From contig JAJVIK010000002.1 of NCBI GenBank assembly GCA_022072055.1, positions 355,615-419,614 of the forward strand: a stretch of 64,000 nucleotides of DNA, in the 5' to 3' direction. Below the pieces are notes generated by a model. That model was not told where the DNA came from, made no database searches, and saw only the letters and a program-made list of their open reading frames with translations. Every line of letters begins with the position of its first letter. The first letter of the stretch is position 1. The DNA comes from a bacterium. GTDB taxonomy: Bacteria > Hinthialibacterota > Hinthialibacteria > OLB16. Of the stretch, positions 27,263 through 35,963 are shown piece by piece. The position numbers were made by a program, and so were the translations under genes.

Positions 27263-30085
27263 CTAAGGCAGCGGTGGGGCGGTAAACATCTCTGCTGGGA
27301 AAGGGGTCGGACTCGGGAGGTTGGACCCCGGGGCGCGCCACATCAGCCAGACGAAGTAAGGCACCCGCACATCCGGTCCATGATCAAATTCCGCCCGAAA
27401 ACGGTGGATTCCTTGCTGCAGGTTATGGGTCACGTATTGCCCATCCTCCCTTGAGGCGGCCCCGCGTCCCTGAATCCAGACCTTGTCCCCAATGGTGATG
27501 GTGACATTCTGGGGATGGGCCCCAATATGGACGGGACCGCTCTTTTCTTGCCGGACAAAGCCCTCATAGACCACCTTCGTCGGTGGACGGCCCTCGGTGG
27601 CGTCGGGGAGGTTCCAATCGAACAGTCTGGGCACCTGGCGAGTGGCGACCAATTCATCCCCCACGTAGTACTTTGCGAGCAGGCCGTGGCGCAAGCGAAT
27701 CTTTCCCTGTTCCCATTTCGCGAAAGTTTCTCGAACCTGGTCGCGCGTGACATGAACCGCCGCGAAATTGAACCGCCCCCAGGGAGACTTCCCAGAAACC
27801 AATTCCCCTTTCGGATAGAGGTCCATCATCCAATCCACGAGCCCTTCGCCGGTCCGCATGACCACAAAGTAGGCATCCTTCGTGTCGATGTCCCTCACCG
27901 GCATGTTTCCGACATCGAACTTGAGGACCTTGCGGGGATTCCCAGAGGTCAGGTCTCCCTGATAGAACCAGAAGTTGTGCTTGGAGTGGAGCTGCGGGTC
28001 CACGAAGACCGTGGTTTCGAGGGGCAGGCTCCCGGCGTACTCCGCGGCAAAGGCCTCATCCGGGAGGAAGCTCTCATAGAAGGGTTCGCTTGCGGGTCGC
28101 TCTTTGAAGTAAAGACGATAATCATCCTGGTAGATGAACCAGCATCCGATCAGAGTGGCGAGCACGGCAACCGGCAGACCAAGCAGGGGAATGCGCGCCA
28201 GGGCGCGATAGACCTCTCGCCAAGCGAGAGACGCAAGGATCAAGAGCGGCGCGAGCGCGTCAAACATCCGCGAGGCGTGAGGCGATTCCCAAGTCACCAT
28301 GTCGGGGAGCAGTCCAAAAAACACCAGGAGGATTAGCAAGCGCGAGATCGGGTTCGCCAAAGTGAGCAGCCCATACGCCAGCCCCAGCACGGTGAGCGCG
28401 GCGGGAATCATCGAGAGTTGCGGGGCATAGACCAGATTGTGGCGCCCGTTCTGGTCCCCGATCCAATGCATGCCGAGGAGGGTCTTGGTGGCCATGTCCT
28501 TGAGCGGGTATTTCCAATTCGGCACATTGAAGACCGATGTTTCCTTGGCGCGCTTGGTGAACGCGTACCAGTCCTCATATGAGGCATTCAGAAATGGAAC
28601 CATGAGAAGCAGCGCCACCGCCACCATGAGAGCAAAACCAACCCAGTCCTTGCGCGCCACTCGCCACAACAGAACATACGCCGCAAAGGCTCCGAGCAGG
28701 GGCGGGACCATAAGCCATCCCCTGGTCCGCACGAGGTATTGAGGGAAAGCCTCGGGGAACCCCTTCACCACAAGCACTTGGTTGGCGGCCACCAATTCCT
28801 GAAAACTTCCGCGCGCGCCGTGAATCACCGCAAGGGCGATCAACGACGACAGGACTCCCACCCCCGAGGCGATCAGAAAGGGACGCGGCTTCAGTCGAAA
28901 TTCCCGCCACCAGGAGAAGGGCAACAGAAGAAAGAAGAGCGCCACGGCCACCGCGAAAAGCCTGAAGTTGGAGTAGGAATAGACTCCACTTCCCAGGAAT
29001 ATCCCAGCGATTCCATACAGCAGGAATGCTCCCAGCGGGCGCTTCGAGTCCCTCGCGGCTTGAAACAGGCCCCTGACCCCCCAAGGCCCTCGCGGACCGA
29101 TTCCTCCATTCGTGGCTTGATGGGTGGCTGTCGCCGGTTCGATCTGGGTTTCCGATTCCTCGTATTCGGGAACGATATTCTCCGGCTTCGGATCTGTTTC
29201 CTCGGAAGCTTTCGCGCCGGATGGGACTTCCGCAATGCTGGGGGCTTTGCGAGTGGATTCTCGGCATCCGCCGAGTCTCCAGGCCGCGAAGAAGAATGCG
29301 AGCGCGCCGATTTCGAAGAAAGGACAGAGAATCTGTTCCATGCCCCAACGGCTGTAGTTCACATGCCAGTGGGACACCGACAGGAGGAACGCGATCAACA
29401 GGCCCATGCGGAGCGAAAACATGCGCCAGCCGAGTAGGAAGTAGAGGATCACGGTCGCGAAACCGACCACAGCCGCAGTGCCCCGGACCGCGTACACTCG
29501 GCTTGGCCAAGGCCAATCCAGCGTGATTGCCAAGAGTTCCACAAACAGCGCGGTCCGCTGGGTGCTCATCGAATGGAGGTAGATCGCGTGCTCGCCGGTC
29601 TTGCGGATCCGTTCGGCGTCCATCACATTGATTCCCTCATCCAGCCACAGGCCCGGAGGGAGCTCCACCAAGCCGTAGAAACGGAATCCTTGGGCGATCG
29701 CCAAGATCAGGACAAATGCCGTTGCCCCCAGCCAAGCCGGGAGTCGGAACGTCGGAGGAACGCTGGGCCACCAATCCGGCGGGGAGCCTTTCCACCACCT
29801 CAGCAGTTTGGGGAGGAGCAGGGAACAGACAAGAAAAAAAGTGAACAGGAGAAGGGCTCGGATATAGCCCGCGAGGCCCGGTTCCCACTGCTTCTCATGA
29901 AGCGGGAGCGGCGCCCAAAAGGATTGGGCAAGAATCGCCTGCCAGACCGAAACGCAGCCTAAGAGGGCAAGGAGCAGGGAAATCGCGACCCGCGCCAACC
30001 TTGACCGCGATCCGATGCTCGGTTCCAAGGGTTTCTCCAAGGCGCCGGCGGCGGCTTCCGCCGCCGCCGCCGGCAATCTCCTCAC
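27263..30085 (-). CDS. GT39-like membrane glycosyltransferase with C-terminal PA14-like domain
   Basis: A 940-residue polytopic membrane protein. After a short Ala/Glu-rich N-terminus come about a dozen transmembrane helices. The luminal block GLWLDEGINVMDAERIR (Asp149-Glu150) matches the catalytic Asp of the PMT/GT39 family, which uses a lipid-linked sugar donor. A charged insert around residues 275-340 separates helix groups. The C-terminal 140 residues, from RHGLLAKYYVGDELV on, resemble a PA14 carbohydrate-binding domain. The start GTG directly follows the DUF1080 stop, with no spacer and no strong ribosome site, so translation is probably coupled. Acceptor unknown. Confidence 0.78.
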   Translation of the reverse strand: MRRLPAAAAEAAAGALEKPLEPSIGSRSRLARVAISLLLALLGCVSVWQAILAQSFWAPLPLHEKQWEPGLAGYIRALLLFTFFLVCSLLLPKLLRWWKGSPPDWWPSVPPTFRLPAWLGATAFVLILAIAQGFRFYGLVELPPGLWLDEGINVMDAERIRKTGEHAIYLHSMSTQRTALFVELLAITLDWPWPSRVYAVRGTAAVVGFATVILYFLLGWRMFSLRMGLLIAFLLSVSHWHVNYSRWGMEQILCPFFEIGALAFFFAAWRLGGCRESTRKAPSIAEVPSGAKASEETDPKPENIVPEYEESETQIEPATATHQATNGGIGPRGPWGVRGLFQAARDSKRPLGAFLLYGIAGIFLGSGVYSYSNFRLFAVAVALFFLLLPFSWWREFRLKPRPFLIASGVGVLSSLIALAVIHGARGSFQELVAANQVLVVKGFPEAFPQYLVRTRGWLMVPPLLGAFAAYVLLWRVARKDWVGFALMVAVALLLMVPFLNASYEDWYAFTKRAKETSVFNVPNWKYPLKDMATKTLLGMHWIGDQNGRHNLVYAPQLSMIPAALTVLGLAYGLLTLANPISRLLILLVFFGLLPDMVTWESPHASRMFDALAPLLILASLAWREVYRALARIPLLGLPVAVLATLIGCWFIYQDDYRLYFKERPASEPFYESFLPDEAFAAEYAGSLPLETTVFVDPQLHSKHNFWFYQGDLTSGNPRKVLKFDVGNMPVRDIDTKDAYFVVMRTGEGLVDWMMDLYPKGELVSGKSPWGRFNFAAVHVTRDQVRETFAKWEQGKIRLRHGLLAKYYVGDELVATRQVPRLFDWNLPDATEGRPPTKVVYEGFVRQEKSGPVHIGAHPQNVTITIGDKVWIQGRGAASREDGQYVTHNLQQGIHRFRAEFDHGPDVRVPYFVWLMWRAPGSNLPSPTPFPAEMFTAPPLP
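30044..30074 (-). promoter_or_regulatory. Strong GC hairpin just inside the GT39-like gene
   Basis: GCCGGCGGCGGC (30044-30055) and GCCGCCGCCGGC (30063-30074) form a 12-bp all-GC stem around a 7-base loop. In the mRNA it falls about nine bases after the GTG start, in codons for an Ala-rich stretch. It may couple translation of the GT39-like gene to the DUF1080 gene upstream. Confidence 0.5.
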
Positions 30086-31258
30086 TTACTTCCCATCCAC
30101 GTGCGGGGCCAGTTCGGCCACCTCAGCAGCGCCGTAGTAGATGATGCTCAAGGGGTCATGCGCCTGCAGGCCGAACACGCCGCTCTTGAAGCGGTCCTTC
30201 GGGTCCACCCAGGTCGATACCGGCATCCCGTTCACCCAGGTCTGGTAGCGGTTCCCGACCGCGTTGATGTCCATCCAGAACCACTCGTTGTTCTGGGCAT
30301 ACACGGCCGGGGCCTTCACAAAGTGGTAGAACCCCCCGGTGGTGAAATCCTCCGGCTCATTAAACACCTGCGCCTCCAGCCCCTCCGGCCACTTGCGGAA
30401 ATCATCCCCCGGATGGCGCGGCCCGCGCATGAACACCCCGCTGTTGCTGCTGTTGTCCTCGCGCGGCTCGGTCTTGATCTTGAAGCGCGCGTGGAAATCG
30501 CCGTAATCGCCGTTGCTCTCCACATACCCCGGCCCGCCTTGAATCCGGATCACCCCATCCACGACCTTGATCTCCACCGGCTCGCCGGTCTTGGTCTTGA
30601 CCTTCCAATTGGCGAAGTCCTTGCCGTTATACAGCGGCTTGAGGCCGAGCGGGCGAATCCAGACCTTGCGGAACTTGACCGTGGTCTTGTCGTCGTGCAT
30701 CTGCAGTCCGATGCGCCCGTGCTTGAAGGTCTCATCGCTCCCATCCGCCACCTGCTCGCCGTTCAGCTTGACCGTAATCTGCGAGCCCTCGGCGCGGATC
30801 TCGGTGGTGTTCCACTGCTCGTCGGGGGTGGAAACCTTCTTGGCCTTGATCCGGTTGTAGATGCTTCCGGTGGGGTTCTTGGTGTCGTCGTCATCGATCT
30901 GGGATTCGTACCCGTTGACCCAGGGTTTGCCGTCGGTCCCGGCGCGGAAGAAGATTCCGCTGTTGCCGCCCTTGGAAACCCACCATTCGACAATCAATTC
31001 AAAATCCCCGAAGGTGGCGACCGAGGCCAGCCAGCCGTCGCCGGTCCCGACCACCTCGATGGCCCCATCACTGACCTTCCAATCGGCGGCGGTTCCGACC
31101 GGCTCCCAGCCGGTGAGGTCCTTGCCGTTGAAGAGGGCGATCCAGCCATCGTTGTTGGCCTCGGCGGGGACAATCGAAGGCTCCTTGGTTCCGGCGGTCG
31201 CCGAGAGCGAAAGCCCCACCAAACCCACCAGGACCAGCTTCAAGTGGCGCTGTTTCAT
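30086..31258 (-). CDS. Exported protein with two tandem DUF1080 (3-keto-disaccharide hydrolase) domains
   Basis: A 390-residue exported protein with signal peptide ending about SATAG (residue 23). Two copies of the DUF1080 concanavalin-like fold follow. The first (about 38-205) starts WIALFNGKDLTGW and includes NSGIFFRAG and GRIGLQMHDD. The second (about 210-385) starts LYNGKDFANWKVK and includes NSGVFMRGP and SGVFGLQAHDP. DUF1080 enzymes of planctomycetes and Bacteroides hydrolyse 3-keto-glycosides. The duplicate within one chain suggests binding plus catalysis or two sites. The first part lies next to the GT39-like gene, which is read directly from its stop. The start follows GAAAGGAG. Confidence 0.88.
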   Translation of the reverse strand: MKQRHLKLVLVGLVGLSLSATAGTKEPSIVPAEANNDGWIALFNGKDLTGWEPVGTAADWKVSDGAIEVVGTGDGWLASVATFGDFELIVEWWVSKGGNSGIFFRAGTDGKPWVNGYESQIDDDDTKNPTGSIYNRIKAKKVSTPDEQWNTTEIRAEGSQITVKLNGEQVADGSDETFKHGRIGLQMHDDKTTVKFRKVWIRPLGLKPLYNGKDFANWKVKTKTGEPVEIKVVDGVIRIQGGPGYVESNGDYGDFHARFKIKTEPREDNSSNSGVFMRGPRHPGDDFRKWPEGLEAQVFNEPEDFTTGGFYHFVKAPAVYAQNNEWFWMDINAVGNRYQTWVNGMPVSTWVDPKDRFKSGVFGLQAHDPLSIIYYGAAEVAELAPHVDGK

Positions 31259-31394
31259 GGATGAAAACTCCTTTCGGATAGGGGAAATGGCAATTGCGCT
31301 TCGACGGTCGAAACCGCCCGAGCGCTCACAAGGGGTTCATCTTCGCAAAGCGAGGGGGAAAAGGGAACGGGTGCGCTTGCGTCATACACCCCTC

Positions 31395-32387
31395 TCACCT
31401 CCTCCCAAACCGTCCCTTCCACCCATTCCCGATGACCTCCGAGACCTGCTCTTGCGTCCACCCAAAGGTGGTCGCCACTCGGTGGATCTCCTCGCTCAGG
31501 GTGACCCCGAAGAGCGAGGGATCATCCGTGTTCAAGGTGATCCGAACACCGGTGCGCAGGAGTTGATCGACCGGATGCTCGGCGAGCGAAGGGGACGCGC
31601 CCAAGGCCACATTCGCGCTGGGGCAGACCTCCAGCGGAACCCCGCGCTCAGCTAAGAACGACACCAACCCGGGATCATCGACCGCGCGGATGCCATGGCC
31701 GATGCGCTCCACCCGCCATTCCTCGAGGGCCACGCGGACATGCTCCGAAGGCCCGGTTTCCCCGGCGTGCGCGGTGAGGCCCAGCCCCGATTCGCGCGCC
31801 TCGCGAAACAGCCGGACAAAGGCGCTGTCCTCCTCCGAGGTCCCCTCATACCCGGCGATATCGAACCCCACCACCCCCCAGCGCCTTCCCTCCACCGCGA
31901 GATTCAGCGCGAGCCGCCCGGTCTCGATCCCAAGCACCCGTGGGAAGTCCACAATCCACCCGACCTCGATCCCCCACTTCCGATGGGCTTCCCGGGCCGC
32001 CGAGGAGAGTCCCTCGGAGATCGCCTCGATCGCCACCCCCCGCGAAAGGTGCGAGGTCAGGGTGACACGCGGCTCAGCGTAGGCAATTCCATCCGCCGCC
32101 ATGTCTTCAAATGCCTCCAGGGCCACCCGCTCAAAATCCTCGGCGGTTCGCAGGAGTGGAAAGAGGCCGATAAAGCGCTCGACAAACTCGAAGAGACTTC
32201 CGGTGGTAAAGGTCCGAACCCAATCGGACGGCGCCGGGCAGGGCGGGGGATGCCCGTGGAGGGCCGCGAGCTCGAACGCCGTGGCGGGGCGCATCGCGCC
32301 GAGCAGGTGGACATGCAGCTCCGCCTTGGGTTGCTCCCGAATCCAGTCCAGTGTCGGAGGCCGCGCCTGATCTCCTCTTGCGTTCAT
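31395..32387 (-). CDS. Adenosine deaminase family
   Basis: A 330-residue cytosolic amidohydrolase that removes the 6-amino group of adenosine (or adenine) for purine salvage. Metal ligands are in KAELHVHLLGA (His-x-His near residue 24), LTAHAGE near 195 and RIGHGI near 220. The last, LNTDDPSLF near 274, has the conserved Asp pair. The family's usual H-L-D-G near the first motif is H-L-L-G here. Start MNARGDQ was chosen; the long upstream extension seen in frame does not look like protein. It is divergent, by only 26 bases, from the next gene. Confidence 0.9.
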   Translation of the reverse strand: MNARGDQARPPTLDWIREQPKAELHVHLLGAMRPATAFELAALHGHPPPCPAPSDWVRTFTTGSLFEFVERFIGLFPLLRTAEDFERVALEAFEDMAADGIAYAEPRVTLTSHLSRGVAIEAISEGLSSAAREAHRKWGIEVGWIVDFPRVLGIETGRLALNLAVEGRRWGVVGFDIAGYEGTSEEDSAFVRLFREARESGLGLTAHAGETGPSEHVRVALEEWRVERIGHGIRAVDDPGLVSFLAERGVPLEVCPSANVALGASPSLAEHPVDQLLRTGVRITLNTDDPSLFGVTLSEEIHRVATTFGWTQEQVSEVIGNGWKGRFGRR

Positions 32388-32413
32388 CCCGTAACGTTGC
32401 CACGCTTTCCGGC

Positions 32414-34207
32414 ATGGAGCAATCGTGTTTGGGACTCCCCAGAGTTGAGACCGTTCCAAGGAGCGCGCAGGGTTCTTACCGCGCCCTGGAGGCGGAGGTC
32501 CGTCGCGCGGGCTGGCAAGTGGTGGGCAATTCCGAGGCGGAGGAATGGAAACAACCCTCGGCGCGCATCGAGCCCCATCTTCCTCGGATGGCGCCATATG
32601 GCGCGGAGGGGACCTTGCGCGTGGAAGGGGCTTTCGAGCTCGAACTGGGCCCCAATCGGGTTCTCAGGGTTCGTCACCACCGGGGTCTCTCGCACGCCTT
32701 CCAGGAGGTTCGTCGGCAGTTTCTTCTGAACACGGTTCGGGGCGGGACGTTCCGCTGGACTGCGATGACTGCTGTTCCACGGGTTCCTCTTCGCGCGGTT
32801 CGCTTCTCCCCGGACTCCTGGCGGTCGCCGGAATTCCGCGCGCGTCTCGATCATCTTTCCGCCCTCGGTTTCAACGCCGTCGCGGTGGATGCCATTCCGA
32901 TTCCGAGGATCAGTCCCGATTTAAGGGATGAGGCGCACGCCGCCGAATGGGAACGTCCCCTGGCGGAGCTCATTCGCGAGCTCAACCGAGAAGGCTGGTG
33001 GACCTTAGTCCTGCTTCCGATCGAGCTCGACCTTGGGATTGCCCCAGGATGCGCCGAGACCCATTTCGGGGCGCCCCTATGTCGTCAGGTTCCCGCCAAT
33101 CGGCGGCGGATGCTTCACCGTTTCGAGACCGTGGTCCGTCACCTGTGCGAAGCCCGCGCCATCGGGTTTGCAATTACCGATTGGCGGCGATGCGCTTGTC
33201 CCCAATGCCGGGTCGTCCCATTCGAGGAAGAGGCGGCCTATTACCTCCGAGCTTACAGCGCGGTGCTGAAGCGCTTTGCCCCGGAGACAGAGATGTGGGT
33301 TGCCCCCGACTCCCTCTCTTGGGGTCTCCTTCAAGAAATCCGCGCCGAGATTCCGATTACCGCGCGATTCCTGGTCTCGTCCTGCGCTGAGGGTCGCTCC
33401 GCCCCGCGGATGGAGACCCCGCAGCCTGAAGAGGGGGTTCAGATCGACCTGGTGACTTCCAGTGGCGAGGATTGGTTTGAGATCGACCGGTACCGTCGCC
33501 TGGCCGCGGAATGGGACCAGGAAATGCCCCCAAGCCTCCTCGTGGCGAACCTCCCGGACTCGCCCTGGCTTCCGGCGCGGCTCGCGCCGTTGACTCAGCT
33601 CGCCTTTCGGCGCCTTGCTCCCGAGGGGGGGGAGGAGCAGATTGTCTTCCAGCTCGCGCTCAGAACCGACGAGTGGCCGGATTGGCGTGTCTGGAGGGAT
33701 CGGAACCGTGCCATCGCCGGTCTCTTCGCGACCTTTGGCGCGGATTCAAGGGTTCGACCGTACTCGCCGGAAAGCGGATTGGCCTCCGGCATTCCCGTCC
33801 GGTGGATGGAGCACGTGGAGACCCTTTCGCGCGGAACTCGAATGAACGGCCAGTCCCATTCCCCATGGGGCCTGAGCCTTCCCGAAGCGCTCCAAAAAGG
33901 GGCGGTCAGATGGCGGGCCGAATCCCGGGTCCGCGAGGTCTTGGCCGACCTGGGTGGGATTGTCCCCGAAGCCCCGCTCGAGTGGGAACTGCTCCGACGC
34001 TTGGGCTTTCTGTCCGAACGGATGGCATCGGTCTTGGAAGACCCCCTCCTGGTTGAATCCCTCGATAGCGCCGAACGCCGCTCCCTGGAAAACCTCAGGG
34101 ACTATCTCTCAGTCCTCCTCTCCGAGCCTGGACATGGTCGGGTTTGGCGACCTGTCGACCTTCCGGAACTCGTCGTGTGGGGATGGAGTCCCGGTGGCGG
34201 CGCCTGA
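32414..34207 (+). CDS. Unrecognised protein, possible glycoside-hydrolase-like TIM barrel
   Basis: A 597-residue protein with no signal peptide. Residues about 60-115 (LRVEGAFELELGPNRVLRVR) look like the N-terminal beta domain found before GH20-type barrels. Residues 125-400 then show an alternating strand/helix rhythm: ALGFNAVAVDAIPIP, GWWTLVLLPIELDLG and AIGFAITDWRRCACPQC. The CxCPxC cluster near 260 could bind a metal. No standard catalytic motif is complete. The C-terminal half is Arg-, Glu- and Leu-rich and helical. Start MEQSCLG is a guess, because the ribosome site is weak. Overlaps the next gene by 14 bases if that uses GTG at 34194. Confidence 0.5.
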   Translation: MEQSCLGLPRVETVPRSAQGSYRALEAEVRRAGWQVVGNSEAEEWKQPSARIEPHLPRMAPYGAEGTLRVEGAFELELGPNRVLRVRHHRGLSHAFQEVRRQFLLNTVRGGTFRWTAMTAVPRVPLRAVRFSPDSWRSPEFRARLDHLSALGFNAVAVDAIPIPRISPDLRDEAHAAEWERPLAELIRELNREGWWTLVLLPIELDLGIAPGCAETHFGAPLCRQVPANRRRMLHRFETVVRHLCEARAIGFAITDWRRCACPQCRVVPFEEEAAYYLRAYSAVLKRFAPETEMWVAPDSLSWGLLQEIRAEIPITARFLVSSCAEGRSAPRMETPQPEEGVQIDLVTSSGEDWFEIDRYRRLAAEWDQEMPPSLLVANLPDSPWLPARLAPLTQLAFRRLAPEGGEEQIVFQLALRTDEWPDWRVWRDRNRAIAGLFATFGADSRVRPYSPESGLASGIPVRWMEHVETLSRGTRMNGQSHSPWGLSLPEALQKGAVRWRAESRVREVLADLGGIVPEAPLEWELLRRLGFLSERMASVLEDPLLVESLDSAERRSLENLRDYLSVLLSEPGHGRVWRPVDLPELVVWGWSPGGGA

Positions 34208-35321
34208 CCTCTTGGGGACATGGAAGGGGCTGGAGGTCTTTGGGGCGATCATGCCTCCAAGTGCTCCAACGACCACCATTCTCAATTCCAGTCACAGCCG
34301 CTATCCGCTCGGCACGGACCCATGGATCCCGCAAACCCAATCCGCGGTCCGCTCCCTCGCCGAGGAGCGGGCCGTTGTGCTCAGCTCGGTGGGTTCTCCC
34401 AACTGGGATTTCCTCACTTGGGCGGCCGGGGATGCGGACTGTTTCCTCGGGGTGCTCCTCCCCGCCCCCGTTGGCGTCGATCCGCGCCCACATGCGGAAA
34501 CCATCCTCCACGACTTCAGCCTAAACCCGGGAAGGACTTGCTTTGCGATGCTTCCGGAGCGCGGCACGGGAAGACGCGACTCAGGACCCTTCCGGGATCG
34601 TTGGATCGTGGAGCATGCGGATACGATTGTTCCGATCAGCATCCGTCCCGGCGGTAGGATGGACGGACTTCTTCAGGGAATATCCACCGACCCGAGAGTC
34701 CTTCCCGACTTCAGAATTCCCTTTGTCAACAACCGATCCTATCCCCCCTACCGCTTCCGAGTTCAAGACATCCGAAGGGAGGTGGACCCGCTCTGGAAGG
34801 AGTCCCTGATTCACTGGACTCGCGCCGCTTCCGGACCCTGGCCGGGGGAGACTCTCGCGGACTACTTCCGCGCGGTTTGCTCCAGCGGCGCCAGGTATGC
34901 GCGTTCCGCGCGGGTCACTCTGGCCCGGATTCGGGACGAACAACTCCTTCGGGCCTCGAACTGGAAGATTCGGGGGAAGCATGCGGCGGTCTGTTTCTCT
35001 TCACTTCCCCCAAGCCGCGCGACCGAGCGGATGCGCTGGCGGAAGCGATACCTCCGATACCCAATCGAACCCTTCGGAATTGCGATCCGGGCCGAAGTCG
35101 CGCGGTCGCTCGGCATCTGTCCGGTGATGTACGTGGGGACTGGGACCTCCCCGGCGAACGGTTCGGATCCTCTCGCTCAGGCAATCGGGACTAGCGGTTT
35201 CTGGCCCGCCGAACAGGAGTATCGCCATCTCGGTGACCTGGACCTTGCGGCGCTTCCCGAAGGCTCATGGGGGGTTGTGGATCTCAGCCCTTATGTCGAA
35301 TCGGGCCCCCAATGGGGGTAG
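34194..35321 (+). CDS. Conserved protein of unknown function
   Basis: A 375-residue soluble protein without a signal peptide or recognised motif. A GTG at 34194 follows GGATGGAG and overlaps the preceding stop. An ATG at 34251 (MPPSAPTTT) is the other option. Visible segments are LAEERAVVLSSVGSPNWDFL near residue 65, HADTIVPISIRPGGRMDGLL near 165, a basic region with MRWRKRYLRYPIEPFGIAIR near 295, and an acidic C-terminus. The alternating strands and the VGSP-type loop suggest a Rossmann-like fold. It continues the previous gene in the same operon. Function not inferred. Confidence 0.55.
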   Translation: MAAPDLLGTWKGLEVFGAIMPPSAPTTTILNSSHSRYPLGTDPWIPQTQSAVRSLAEERAVVLSSVGSPNWDFLTWAAGDADCFLGVLLPAPVGVDPRPHAETILHDFSLNPGRTCFAMLPERGTGRRDSGPFRDRWIVEHADTIVPISIRPGGRMDGLLQGISTDPRVLPDFRIPFVNNRSYPPYRFRVQDIRREVDPLWKESLIHWTRAASGPWPGETLADYFRAVCSSGARYARSARVTLARIRDEQLLRASNWKIRGKHAAVCFSSLPPSRATERMRWRKRYLRYPIEPFGIAIRAEVARSLGICPVMYVGTGTSPANGSDPLAQAIGTSGFWPAEQEYRHLGDLDLAALPEGSWGVVDLSPYVESGPQWG

Positions 35322-35330
35322 GCGGGCCTG

Positions 35331-35960
35331 TCAGGGCGGAGAAAGTTCTACGATTCCGCCGCCACGAATCGAATAGGCAAGCCCGCAAACTTCGCAGCGG
35401 AGGCTCTCTCGATCCGCTGGAGCCGAACCGGCCTCGAAACGAAGGAACGGCTCCCCGCAACGACAGACCAGACCGATGCTTCGCGCGGGGTGGCCCACGA
35501 CCATATGGAAATCCGGGATGCTCTTGGTCACCAAGGCCCCCATCCCGACCATGGCGAAGCGACCGATGGTGAGGTCGTTGCCGATGATGCACCCGGCGCC
35601 GAGGGTCGCCCCCTCCCGGACTCGCGTGGGCAGGGTGTGCTCGTCCGGGTCTGAGGTTCGCAAGCTCTTAAGGTCTGTGGTGGTCGCGCGTGGGAAGCGG
35701 TCGTTGGTGAACAGCGCGCCCGCGCTGATCATGACCCCATCCTCGATGGTCACCGCGGTGCAGATGTAGACATTGGCGTTGATTTTGACCCGATTGCCGA
35801 TCTCGACCCCGTAGGCGATGTAGGTCTTCTCCCCCACAATGCACTCCTCGCCGATCCGGGTTCCGGGACCGCGCACGTGCACATTGTCCCAGATCGAGGT
35901 TCCTTCCCCGATTTCGACTCCATCCTCAATGAGGGCGGTGGGGTGAATCCGGACAGGCAC
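35331..35960 (-). CDS. Hexapeptide (LbH) sugar N-acetyltransferase, WbpD/WlbB-like
   Basis: A 209-residue left-handed beta-helix acyltransferase. Hexapeptide repeats begin at IHPTALIEDGVEIGEGTSIW and continue through VKINANVYICTAVTIEDGVM to GATLGAGCIIGNDLTIG. The pattern matches UDP-2-acetamido-3-amino-glucuronate N-acetyltransferases, which acetylate the 3-amino group. A C-terminal zinc-ribbon-like tail (CRCGEPF and LRCEVCG) is an addition to the basic fold. It is last in an operon with the sugar dehydrogenase (3-base gap) and the aminotransferase, in the order needed for WbpB/E/D-type diacetamido-uronate synthesis. Confidence 0.87.
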   Translation of the reverse strand: MPVRIHPTALIEDGVEIGEGTSIWDNVHVRGPGTRIGEECIVGEKTYIAYGVEIGNRVKINANVYICTAVTIEDGVMISAGALFTNDRFPRATTTDLKSLRTSDPDEHTLPTRVREGATLGAGCIIGNDLTIGRFAMVGMGALVTKSIPDFHMVVGHPARSIGLVCRCGEPFLRFEAGSAPADRESLRCEVCGLAYSIRGGGIVELSPP

Positions 35961-35963
35961 GGT

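Noticed and set aside
27263-30085. Plus-strand frames across the GT39-like gene
   Set aside because: Hydrophobic helices and catalytic Asp read on the minus strand; the others are charged shadows.
32388-32597. 70-residue extension of adenosine deaminase
   Set aside because: It runs into the divergent gene, is Pro/Arg-rich, and has no family similarity; ATG at 32387 fits the family.
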